From: Collinsella sp. TM10-22
Lineage (GTDB): Bacteria; Actinomycetota; Coriobacteriia; Coriobacteriales; Coriobacteriaceae
NCBI RefSeq assembly: GCF_003466125.1
Contig: NZ_QSOC01000004.1
Coordinates: 124,001 to 188,000 of the forward strand
Direction: 5' to 3'
DNA: 64,000 bases
In this document: piece after piece, positions 52,182 to 59,696 of the stretch
Layout: the number at the start of each line of letters is the position of its first letter
How positions within the stretch are numbered: position 1 is the stretch's first letter
Program-made: the position numbers and the translations under genes
The notes under the pieces: generated by a model
Databases searched by the model: none
What the model was told of the DNA's origin: nothing
What the model saw: the letters and a program-made list of their open reading frames with translations, nothing else

Positions 52182-53216
52182 TCAACGCGAGCGATGCCGA
52201 TATATATCCAACCAGCCGGGTTCTTCTTCTTTGTTGTCGGTGCACTCTTCTAGCAAGTCATCTATCCGGTCCAGCTTGATCTCTTGCAAGGCAGCGCATT
52301 CTTCCGGTAAGGGTTGTGTCACTTTCTTTGCTTTGAACACGGGCGACAGCATCAAGTTCGTATGTGCCCATCCGGCAAAGCAGCTGCCGTAGGGGATAGA
52401 GCCACATCTGATCCGCCCATCGCCATCGGGATACAGGCAGTCCAATTTCGAGTTTGCTACCAGACAATAACAAGGACCTGGTGCCCATGGCCGGCAGTCG
52501 ATCTCAAGAATGTCGCCCTTTCTGTACGGCGTGGGCAGGTCGACATATGCCCCCTTGAACCACGGGCCAAAGATTCCACCCACAATGCAGTCGAGCACCT
52601 CGCCACATTCGCCCTCTTCTTCCCTGCAGATGTACTGGATTTCGCCGCCGGCGTTTGCGTAGTAAGTGTAGTCTGGCTGTAGAAAGCCGTCGTATGGATA
52701 TGAACAGCTCGGGTCGTTGGCAAGGTTGAACAGCTCGATCATCCAGTATGAGGACGACAGGTCTGTCATTTTGCTCCACTTGTCTGCGTATGCCTTCATT
52801 GCCGCAAGGGCGGCCTGCCACGATGCCACGGGGAAGGGGCCATGCGTGATGGCGGATCCCACTTCGTTGTCGACAAAGCTAATTTCGCTAATAAGCAGTA
52901 CCTTCCTGTTCCCGTCGACGGCCTTTAGCGCGTTCAAGCAGTCATCGATGTAGTTGATACAGATCTCTGGTCCGTACCAAGAAAAGGTCTCATCTGACGA
53001 GCTGCGCTCGGCAGCAACCAGCCTGCTGAGCATCTCCCGTTTGCGGTTGATTTCTATCGACGCGCCACCGATGATTTGCGAGTAATGATCGCCATTCAGG
53101 AGCTGCGGATTATGCAGCAAATGCTCTCGCAGCTCCGGAGAGTCGATCAAGTTGATTATTTCTTCGTGCACGATAGTCTCCGAGTTGTTGGTGCGACTTC
53201 TTGTGGATTCGGACAT
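52182..53216 (-). CDS. Two-module family, stand-alone N-module (gene D)
   Basis: A 344-aa acidic protein homologous to the N-terminal halves of genes A and B. Shared features are: IDSPELREHL followed by IIGGASIEINRKREML; HGPFPVASWQAALAAMK; the Trp/Tyr block SYWMIELF; VDLPTPYRKGDILEIDCRPW; and SPVFKAKKVTQPLPEECAAL near the end. There is no signal peptide, membrane helix or recognised catalytic motif. It is the last gene of the operon, 8 bp after gene C. The start ATG is behind AAAGG. No known function; proteins with these motifs occur as uncharacterised families in Firmicutes and related anaerobes. Confidence 0.7.
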   Translation of the reverse strand: MSESTRSRTNNSETIVHEEIINLIDSPELREHLLHNPQLLNGDHYSQIIGGASIEINRKREMLSRLVAAERSSSDETFSWYGPEICINYIDDCLNALKAVDGNRKVLLISEISFVDNEVGSAITHGPFPVASWQAALAAMKAYADKWSKMTDLSSSYWMIELFNLANDPSCSYPYDGFLQPDYTYYANAGGEIQYICREEEGECGEVLDCIVGGIFGPWFKGAYVDLPTPYRKGDILEIDCRPWAPGPCYCLVANSKLDCLYPDGDGRIRCGSIPYGSCFAGWAHTNLMLSPVFKAKKVTQPLPEECAALQEIKLDRIDDLLEECTDNKEEEPGWLDIYRHRSR

Positions 53217-53224
53217 GGCGGCCT

Positions 53225-54298
53225 TTATTCAAATAGCTGCGGGTACTTCTCCTTGAGCGGCGCCTGATCCAGACGCAGCTCTTCCAGGTTGCGCTTTGCC
53301 TTGGACTCCATCCTTATGGTGTCGATAAACGCGATGAGTGAGTCGACATACAGGTCGCCGCGCAGGTACGCCTGGGCTGCGATTAAAATTCGCTGCTCGT
53401 CTTCGAGTGGTTTGCGATAGTACTCAAGATTTAGGTAAAGCGGGTCTGGCTCGCCGATGTAGAGGGGAAACGTCTCGTTGTAGGTAATCGAGCAGCCAGT
53501 GGCACACATGTTGCTGATATCCCCTGCATGGCGATAGTGCTCGAGGCGCTGCTGCGCATGATCAAGCCATTCGTCAGAACGGTCTGCCTGCCGAAGCTCT
53601 GCCTCGAGCTTTGTCCGGTCCCACGTGGGCAGATCGAACAGCGTGAACGGCTCGCGGGCACTGCCTTGCGGCGTCCAGACGATATCGCCGGTGTGGAACG
53701 GCGTGGGGATATCGACCCAGATGAACTCGAATGCGATCTCCCAATCGTTCTCAACGGGGCCGGCGGAAGGGCAATAGACGGAAAGGGCCTCGCCTTTACC
53801 GTTCACCATGAGCCAATCTTCCCGGTGATGTTCTTCGTCGGCATCGAGCGGACACCGGGTGATGCGTACGCGTGCCTCTGGACGGCTCGCCAGCTCATCA
53901 TCACCGCGCAACGCCTCGGCACATTTCTCATAACAGCTGAATGGCGCGCCGAAGGCCCCGCAAAGTTGCCCATCGGGTACAATCTCCTCTTCATACTGAT
54001 ATACGTAGCCCGTCCCACTCGTAAACGCATCGACGCACCGCTTGTTGTAATCGATTGTCCAGCGCAAAAAAGCATGGAAATCGGGGATGGCCGGCCTTCC
54101 AAGACCGGCAAGGGTTGCCTCCAGCGAACAATTGGGCATGGTTCGGGCGATCTCCTGCCAAGCTTCGCATTTCTGATCGAGCGTGGCGGTCTTCGAAAAC
54201 CAAACCAGATAGGCGGCCTCAATGGTGTCGGGTTGAAAATTGATGCGGCGGAGATGCTCCCGAATGTCCCGGGAGTCCACAAAATCCAAGATGTCCAT
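53225..54298 (-). CDS. Two-module family, stand-alone C-module (gene C)
   Basis: A 357-aa acidic protein homologous to the C-terminal halves of genes A and B. Shared features are: VDSRDIREHLRRINF then EAAYLVWFSKTATLDQK; WQEIARTMPNC; PDFHAFLRWTI; VRITRCPLDADEEHH; VDIPTPFHTGDIV; the GDISNM segment; and LNLEYYRKPLEDEQRILIAA. It lies directly after gene B (start 2 bp beyond its stop, with the ribosome binding site inside gene B), so translation is coupled. With gene D it makes a split pair, but in reverse order relative to the fused genes. Function unknown. Confidence 0.7.
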   Translation of the reverse strand: MDILDFVDSRDIREHLRRINFQPDTIEAAYLVWFSKTATLDQKCEAWQEIARTMPNCSLEATLAGLGRPAIPDFHAFLRWTIDYNKRCVDAFTSGTGYVYQYEEEIVPDGQLCGAFGAPFSCYEKCAEALRGDDELASRPEARVRITRCPLDADEEHHREDWLMVNGKGEALSVYCPSAGPVENDWEIAFEFIWVDIPTPFHTGDIVWTPQGSAREPFTLFDLPTWDRTKLEAELRQADRSDEWLDHAQQRLEHYRHAGDISNMCATGCSITYNETFPLYIGEPDPLYLNLEYYRKPLEDEQRILIAAQAYLRGDLYVDSLIAFIDTIRMESKAKRNLEELRLDQAPLKEKYPQLFE

Positions 54299-54300
54299 GG

Positions 54301-56433
54301 TTAGCTCCTCTTTGTTTTGAATCGTGCCGGCGGGGCTATCGTGTCATCGAACAGCTCCGGATAGCGGGTCTTGAGCCCGCCGTCTTCCCCTTCAAACCGC
54401 TCGGCTTTTTTCTTGACCAGCGCCTGCAGCTCGTAAAGGCTCGATAGCGCAATAAGTGAGTCAAGACCCAGATAGCCGTCGAGATATGCCCGCACGCCGT
54501 ACAGAATTCTCGCCTCCGGCTTGAGCGGGGTACGGCAGTATTCCATATCGAGAAGAAAACAACTCGGCTCTCCGATATAGACGGGGTACTCCAGGGGATA
54601 TTCAATCTGACAGCCGTAGGCGTACATGTCGCTCGTATCGCCATTTTGCCGATGGTGTCTGAGCAGGTCGTCGGCATTTTTTGCGGCGCATTCCCTGTAG
54701 GTGGAAGGCGGAAGCTCATCCATGACCCGCTGCGTGGTCCATGTCTGCATATTGAGAAGCAGCATGGGGTCGCCAGGGTCGCCGTGACGACAAATGATGT
54801 CGCCGGCGTGGAATGGCGTCGGGATGTCAAACCACATCAACTCAAAAGCGAAAGTGGGGTCTTCGCCCTCGCGTTCCATGTCGATGCAGCTCAGCTGGCA
54901 GTCCATAATTTCGCCTTTTGCGTTGAGCATGAGCCTGTCGGCGGCATAGTAGTCTTCGTCCGGATCGATCGGGCGGCGCGTTATTTCTATCGAGGTAGGA
55001 TTTTCCTCCTCAAGCTCATTCCAGATTGCCTCGAAACATTTTTCGTAGCTGGTGTAGGGGCCATAATTGCACCCGCTCTCATGGGGACTTCCCGTCTTGT
55101 CCTCAAAGAAATACATGTGCTTGCCAGGCTGTTTGAACCGGGCGATTTTCTTGCGCTCCCATCTGATGACGTCGCGAAGAAAGACATGGAAGTTGGGGAT
55201 ATTGAACGTGCCGTATCGCCTGTTCATCGCACAATTGGGCATGTTGTTGATAATCTTTTGCCAGCCCTTGATCTTCTGCCGTAGCGCCTTTTCGTTCGAA
55301 CGGGCAACAATAAATGCCGCCTCGGACGTGGTGAACTCGTAGCCGATGTCTCTCAAATGCTCCTTGATGTCAGGCGAGTCGAGAAACTCGAGAATGTCCG
55401 AACGTATAGCGTTGGCACTGGGACCGGCCGATGTGCGGTATGGCTGCAGGCAGTCGTGTACGACCGATCCGTCCGACCATTGTTTGCCGTAGCTGGGGTC
55501 ATCGTGCAGCTTTTTTGAGAGTTCGAGCATAAAGGAGCAATCATCGGGCAATTCGCCGGTATAACGTTCGGCGGTATAGAGGGCAGAGGGCGTGAAGTCG
55601 TCGAGGAAGCCGTCCGTGAAATCCCTCAAGCGGAGATTGCCTTCCTCAACGCCGTAGATTTTGCTCGGATAGGCACACCAAACCTGGCCTTTGAACGAAC
55701 TATCGTAGTCGTCTTCGAGCACGATGGCGAAACGGGGGCCGTGGTCGAAGGGCCGACTATCGATCTTGATGATGTCGCCGGGGGACCAGGGGGTGTAGAA
55801 GACCTCGCCATTGGCGCAGAAGTGCTTGCTATTGTTCCACGGCAAGTGATCGATGCTTTGGTGCGGAGTCCGCTGATTCCGGCGATCGCTCAAAAAGACC
55901 AAATCGCCAGCCATGGTCGCGGCGAATATCAGCGAGGCTTGAGCGCACGGGCGGTCGTGTAAGTCTTCGGCGGTATAGAGCTTAATCTGCCAGAATGATT
56001 CGGACCAATCTTCATCGGGGTCATCATCGACGTATTGCTTCATGAGGGTTTGCGCAGCTCCCCATGAGGCAACGGGGAAGGGGCCGTCAAAGGTGTCGTG
56101 CCCGCGCTCCTCTTCACTGTAAAACATGCCGGAGACCAGCAAGATGCCGTGGTCGCGGTCAACGTTGTAAAGCATATCGAGCGCGCTGTTGAGCTGGTCA
56201 AGGCCGGAGTCAATCGCTTCAGCGTAATCCGATGAGACCTCTTTGCGAAGCTGCTCGAGCATGGCTCGTTTTTCGTCGAGCGTCTTGAGGGAACCGCCGA
56301 TGATTCTACAGAGGGAGCCATCTGCCATTCCCATGTGTTTGAACATATGAACACGCAGCTCATCGTCCTTGATGCAACTGCAAACGAGCTCCCTGCCGGC
56401 ATCGGTGATCACGGTATCTGCTTTGCTGTCCAT
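54301..56433 (-). CDS. Two-module family, full-length protein (gene B)
   Basis: A 710-aa acidic, cytoplasmic protein. The N-module (about 1-340) runs from ITDAGRELV through IIGGSLKTLDEKRAMLEQL (44-62), GPFPVASWGAA (117-127), FWQIKLY, TPWSPGDIIKIDSRPF (214-229) and SALYTAERYTGELPDDC. The C-module (about 345-710) runs from LDSPDIKEHL (351-360), EAAFIV, NNMPNC (396-401), RRPIDPDEDYY and FDIPTPFHAGDI (535-546) to LLDMEYCRTPLKPEARIL. Both modules contain an xDSxxIxEHL start and a TP-x2-x2-GDI loop. The start ATG follows GGAGG; the frame is open 11 codons further. No enzymatic motif is seen. Confidence 0.72.
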   Translation of the reverse strand: MDSKADTVITDAGRELVCSCIKDDELRVHMFKHMGMADGSLCRIIGGSLKTLDEKRAMLEQLRKEVSSDYAEAIDSGLDQLNSALDMLYNVDRDHGILLVSGMFYSEEERGHDTFDGPFPVASWGAAQTLMKQYVDDDPDEDWSESFWQIKLYTAEDLHDRPCAQASLIFAATMAGDLVFLSDRRNQRTPHQSIDHLPWNNSKHFCANGEVFYTPWSPGDIIKIDSRPFDHGPRFAIVLEDDYDSSFKGQVWCAYPSKIYGVEEGNLRLRDFTDGFLDDFTPSALYTAERYTGELPDDCSFMLELSKKLHDDPSYGKQWSDGSVVHDCLQPYRTSAGPSANAIRSDILEFLDSPDIKEHLRDIGYEFTTSEAAFIVARSNEKALRQKIKGWQKIINNMPNCAMNRRYGTFNIPNFHVFLRDVIRWERKKIARFKQPGKHMYFFEDKTGSPHESGCNYGPYTSYEKCFEAIWNELEEENPTSIEITRRPIDPDEDYYAADRLMLNAKGEIMDCQLSCIDMEREGEDPTFAFELMWFDIPTPFHAGDIICRHGDPGDPMLLLNMQTWTTQRVMDELPPSTYRECAAKNADDLLRHHRQNGDTSDMYAYGCQIEYPLEYPVYIGEPSCFLLDMEYCRTPLKPEARILYGVRAYLDGYLGLDSLIALSSLYELQALVKKKAERFEGEDGGLKTRYPELFDDTIAPPARFKTKRS

Positions 56434-56487
56434 AGCAACCTCCAATTCGGTCGTTGCCGTTAGCATCCATCAGAGGTTGTGCTTTGT

Positions 56488-56504
56488 GGTCCCATTAACG
56501 GGTC
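56488..56504 (-). promoter_or_regulatory. Conserved palindrome upstream of gene B
   Basis: GGTCCCATTAACGGGTC, 55 bp before the gene B start. The same motif lies 56 bp before gene A (58822-58837). It is a candidate shared operator. Confidence 0.5.
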
Positions 56505-56636
56505 TGATATGAATCTCGCGGCAAACATACTTTTGGAAACGCACTGGTGCATGGGGGGTGCGCGTACTGAAAGGATTGCCATGGAGAATATGATGCTGGA
56601 TCTTGTGACGAATAGCGCCGGTATGGCGTTGACCCT

Positions 56637-58766
56637 TTAATCCTGGCAACCGGCGCAACCTTCCTCTAAGAAGGGATCGACCGTCGCATCGAACAGCTCC
56701 GGGTAGCGGTCCTTGAGCCAACCGTCTGCATCCTCGAAGCCGCGTGCCTTTTTCTCCGCTAGTGCTTGTAGCTCGCACGCGCTGGCCATCGCGGCGAGTG
56801 AGTCAACCGCCAGGTCGCCTTTGGCATATGCCCTGACGCCGTAAAGGATTCGCTCCTCTGACTTGAGCGGCTTGCGGTAATAGTCGATGTCCAAAAGAAA
56901 GCCCTCAGGCTCCCCAATGTAGAAGGGGAAATGCAAGGCGGATGAGACTTGGCAGCCGTAAGCGTACATGTCGCTGGTGTCGCCGTCATATCGGTGCCAG
57001 CGCAATAGCTTGTCGGCCTTTTGAACGAGCCGCTCTTTGTAGACGGAGGAGGCCAGTTCTTTGTCGACTCGTTCGGATCCCCAGGTTTGCAGGTCAAACA
57101 GCACCATCGGCTCGTCGGGGCGTTGGAGGTTGCAGACGATGTCTCCGGCATGGAAGGGCGTTGGGATATCAAACCACATGTCCTCGAAATCGCTGGCAGT
57201 GCCCGCCTCGTCCCACTCGCTTTTGTTGCGGTAATCGCAAGACATTACTTCGCCGTTCGCATTGAGTAAGACCATGTCGTCAGCATAGTGGTCTTCGTCT
57301 GGGTCGATGGGACGACGAGTGATTCTGACGGCTTTGGGATCGTCACCGTCGAGCTCTTTCCAGATTGCATCGAAGCACTTTTGATAACTGCTGTACGGGC
57401 CGTAAAGAAGGTCGTATTGGTCACGCCTGCCCCACGAGTGGTCCTCAAAGAAATATAGACAATGGCCGTCCGTCATTTTAAAGTGCGCGAGCTTTCTGCG
57501 CTCCTGCTTAATGACATTGCGCAGAAAGGTATGGAAGTCCGGGATGCTGACCGTGTCATTTCTGCGGCTCATGGTGCAATTGGGCATATTGTCGATGATC
57601 TTTTGCCAGCCTTCGAGCTTTTGCTGTAGCGTTGCTTTATGCGAGCAATTGACGATGAAAGCCGCTACGGGCGTGGTGAGCTCGTAGTTGATTCGTTGAA
57701 GATGCTCCTTAATGCTGCGCGAGTCCAAAAACTCAAAGATGTCCGGACGAATATCCAGCTCACTTTGGCTGGTGGGTTTGCGGTGCGGCTGCAGGCAATC
57801 GTGCCCGACCGAGCCTTCGGACCACTGCTTGCCGTAGTCAGGGTTGTCGTGCAGCTTCTGCGAAAGCTCGAGCATAAAGGCACAATCGTCCGGCAGGTCG
57901 CCGGTGTAGCGCTCGGCGGTGTAGAGGGCAGAGGGGATGAAGGGGTCCAAGAGACTGTCGCTGAAGGTGCCGGATGAAAGCGAACCCTCCTTAACGCCGT
58001 GATATTTGCTGGGGCCTGCACACCAGATCTGTCCTCGGAGCGTGTGCTCGTAGTCGTTTTCGAGCACAATGACAAAGCGAGGCCCGTGGTCGAAAGGCCG
58101 ACCGTCGATTTTGAGGATGTCGCCCGGTACCCACGGCGTGTAGACGGGCTCGTTGTTCGCGCAGAACCGCCTGCTATCGTTTCGCCAGGCGCTTTCGACA
58201 TGCGATCTGCGAGTGCGGTGATTGCTCAGATCGCGGAGGAATATGAGCTCGCCATCCTTGGTTGCCGCAAACGACAGGGAGGGCTGCGCCGCTTGATGCT
58301 CGTGCAGGTCTTCCGAGGTGTAGAGATTAATCTTCCAGTACGATTCGGACCAGTCGTCGTCAGGATACTCTTCGACGTAGCGCTTCATGAGCGATTGCGC
58401 GGCTTCCCAGGATGCGGTGGGGAAAGGGCCATCAAGGGCGTCGGCGTCGCGCTCCTCCTCGTTGTAGAACATGACGTGCAGTAGGAGGATTCCGCGGTCG
58501 CGCTCGACGCTGTCGAGCATTTCAAGCGCGCTGTTGAGTTGGGCGAGATGCGAATCGATATCTTCGGCCAGCTCCGGCGAAACCTCCTTGCGGAGTTGCT
58601 CGAGCATGGTGCGCTTTTCGTCAAGCGTCTTCATCGACCCGGCGATGATTGGCGCCGGCCAGTATAGGTATTTGCGCATGTGGTCTCGCAGCTCTTGGCT
58701 TTTGATGCAGCCGAGGACGAGGTCCTTGCCGGCATCGGTGATGCCATCGCTTGCTTGGTTGTTCAT
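56637..58766 (-). CDS. Two-module family, full-length protein (gene A)
   Basis: A 709-aa paralogue of gene B, collinear along its length. The N-module shows ITDAGKDLVLGCI, MKTLDEKRTMLEQL, DGPFPTASWEAAQ, SYWKINLY, TPWVPGDILKIDGRPF and SALYTAERYTGDLPDDC. The C-module shows LDSRSIKEHLQRINYELTT, NNMPNCT-like DNMPNC, RRPIDPDEDHY, FDIPTPFHAGDIV, GDTSDMYAYGCQ and LDIDYYRKPLKSEERIL. The ATG at 58766 lies behind AAGGAGG; the frame opens much further upstream but without conserved sequence. It is the first gene of the cluster, divergent from the TetR gene; 203 bp separate it from gene B. No known function. Confidence 0.72.
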   Translation of the reverse strand: MNNQASDGITDAGKDLVLGCIKSQELRDHMRKYLYWPAPIIAGSMKTLDEKRTMLEQLRKEVSPELAEDIDSHLAQLNSALEMLDSVERDRGILLLHVMFYNEEERDADALDGPFPTASWEAAQSLMKRYVEEYPDDDWSESYWKINLYTSEDLHEHQAAQPSLSFAATKDGELIFLRDLSNHRTRRSHVESAWRNDSRRFCANNEPVYTPWVPGDILKIDGRPFDHGPRFVIVLENDYEHTLRGQIWCAGPSKYHGVKEGSLSSGTFSDSLLDPFIPSALYTAERYTGDLPDDCAFMLELSQKLHDNPDYGKQWSEGSVGHDCLQPHRKPTSQSELDIRPDIFEFLDSRSIKEHLQRINYELTTPVAAFIVNCSHKATLQQKLEGWQKIIDNMPNCTMSRRNDTVSIPDFHTFLRNVIKQERRKLAHFKMTDGHCLYFFEDHSWGRRDQYDLLYGPYSSYQKCFDAIWKELDGDDPKAVRITRRPIDPDEDHYADDMVLLNANGEVMSCDYRNKSEWDEAGTASDFEDMWFDIPTPFHAGDIVCNLQRPDEPMVLFDLQTWGSERVDKELASSVYKERLVQKADKLLRWHRYDGDTSDMYAYGCQVSSALHFPFYIGEPEGFLLDIDYYRKPLKSEERILYGVRAYAKGDLAVDSLAAMASACELQALAEKKARGFEDADGWLKDRYPELFDATVDPFLEEGCAGCQD

Positions 58767-58821
58767 GTCGGCCTCCTTATCGATTGTTACCGGCATGATG
58801 AAACGGACGCGGCGATAGCTA

Positions 58822-58837
58822 GTCCCATTAACGGGAC
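58822..58837 (-). promoter_or_regulatory. Conserved palindrome upstream of gene A
   Basis: GTCCCATTAACGGGAC, a near-perfect palindrome 56 bp before the gene A start and matching the site before gene B. Confidence 0.5.
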
Positions 58838-58851
58838 CAAGTTGCAGTTCG

Positions 58852-58883
58852 ATGTGACAAAGGGACAGTCCCTCTGCCACATT
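58852..58883. repeat. GGGACA-core palindrome R12
   Basis: ATGTGACAAAGGGACAGTC followed by CCTCTGCCACAT. It is closely similar to R11 (43868) and lies in the divergent region between gene A and the TetR gene. Confidence 0.65.
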
Positions 58884-58908
58884 CCAAATATTGCCTTTAC
58901 GTGTTGAT

Positions 58909-58952
58909 GCACACGGTGTGCAATAATACTCGCACTGTGCAATAGCGCACAG
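58909..58952 (+). promoter_or_regulatory. Two palindromic operator candidates ahead of the TetR gene
   Basis: GCACACGGTGTGC (58909-58921) is a 13-bp palindrome next to a TAATAC -10-like hexamer (58924). CTGTGC-N6-GCACAG (58935-58952) lies just downstream. Twin sites around the start of a TetR gene are typical of autoregulation. Confidence 0.5.
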
Positions 58953-58973
58953 GATGAGTAACAAGGAGGACGC

Positions 58974-59684
58974 TTGTCCCAGCTCGAGAAATGTGATCGC
59001 CGGTCCCTTCGCTCGCAGCGTGCCCTTCGCCAGGCACTTGCTAGCGAGCTTGCCGAAAGCGGCGACCTTTCGCGCATTAATGTCGCGTCGCTCACCGAGC
59101 GCGCTGGCCTTACGCGTCGCACGTTCTATTCGCACTACCGCGATATTCCCGACTTTATCAATCAAATCGAGGACGGTTTGCTGGCCGAGATTCGTGAGCG
59201 CATTGAGCTCATCACTGCAGCTCAGCTGCCCGATCTCTATCACAACATCGATGAGCTCGAGCCGGCGCCCGGTTCGGTTGAGCTGCTGCGTTATCTTGCG
59301 GCCAACCGCGACTTAATCGGTGCGCTGCTGGGTCCGGGCGGCGACCAGGCCTTCATTAAAAGGATTATCGACACCGCACGTGAGGCCGTGGCGCCGCGTG
59401 CGCAGACGGGCATTTTGGGCCTGGCGCTGGGCACGTTCTTTGACTACTACGTCACCTACGTCGTGAGTGCCGAGGTCGGCATGATTCAGCGCTGGTTTGA
59501 GCGTGACCTTTCCGAATCGCCCGAGACCATGGCGCGCATCATGACGGTTATCGCCTTTGTGCGCCCCGGCGACCTGTATGGCCAACCCATCGATATCAAC
59601 GTGCCGGAATACGGCATGAAGCTATTGAATCTGCAGCTCGAGAACGCGGCCGACACCGCCGCAACCGTCGAGTCCAACAACTAA
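58974..59684 (+). CDS. TetR/AcrR family transcriptional regulator
   Basis: A 236-aa TetR-like repressor. The N-terminal helix-turn-helix is seen as LRQALASELAESGDLSRINVASLTERAGLTRRTFYSHYRD (about 18-58 in segments), followed by a helical ligand domain with a hydrophobic core (GILGLALGTFFDYYVTYVVS). The start is TTG 58974, 4 bases after AAGGAGG; no ATG is nearby. The activase gene begins 12 bp after its stop, so it is the first gene of that operon and probably represses it together with itself. A ligand is unknown; a CoA- or acid-linked metabolite is a guess from the neighbour. Confidence 0.85.
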   Translation: MSQLEKCDRRSLRSQRALRQALASELAESGDLSRINVASLTERAGLTRRTFYSHYRDIPDFINQIEDGLLAEIRERIELITAAQLPDLYHNIDELEPAPGSVELLRYLAANRDLIGALLGPGGDQAFIKRIIDTAREAVAPRAQTGILGLALGTFFDYYVTYVVSAEVGMIQRWFERDLSESPETMARIMTVIAFVRPGDLYGQPIDINVPEYGMKLLNLQLENAADTAATVESNN

Positions 59685-59696
59685 GAGGAGAAACAG

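Noticed and set aside
56581..56640. 19-codon plus-strand frame with a GAAAGGA box
   Set aside because: It overlaps the end of gene A, is hydrophobic only in part, and has no homologue or promoter that I can see. It is too short to defend.
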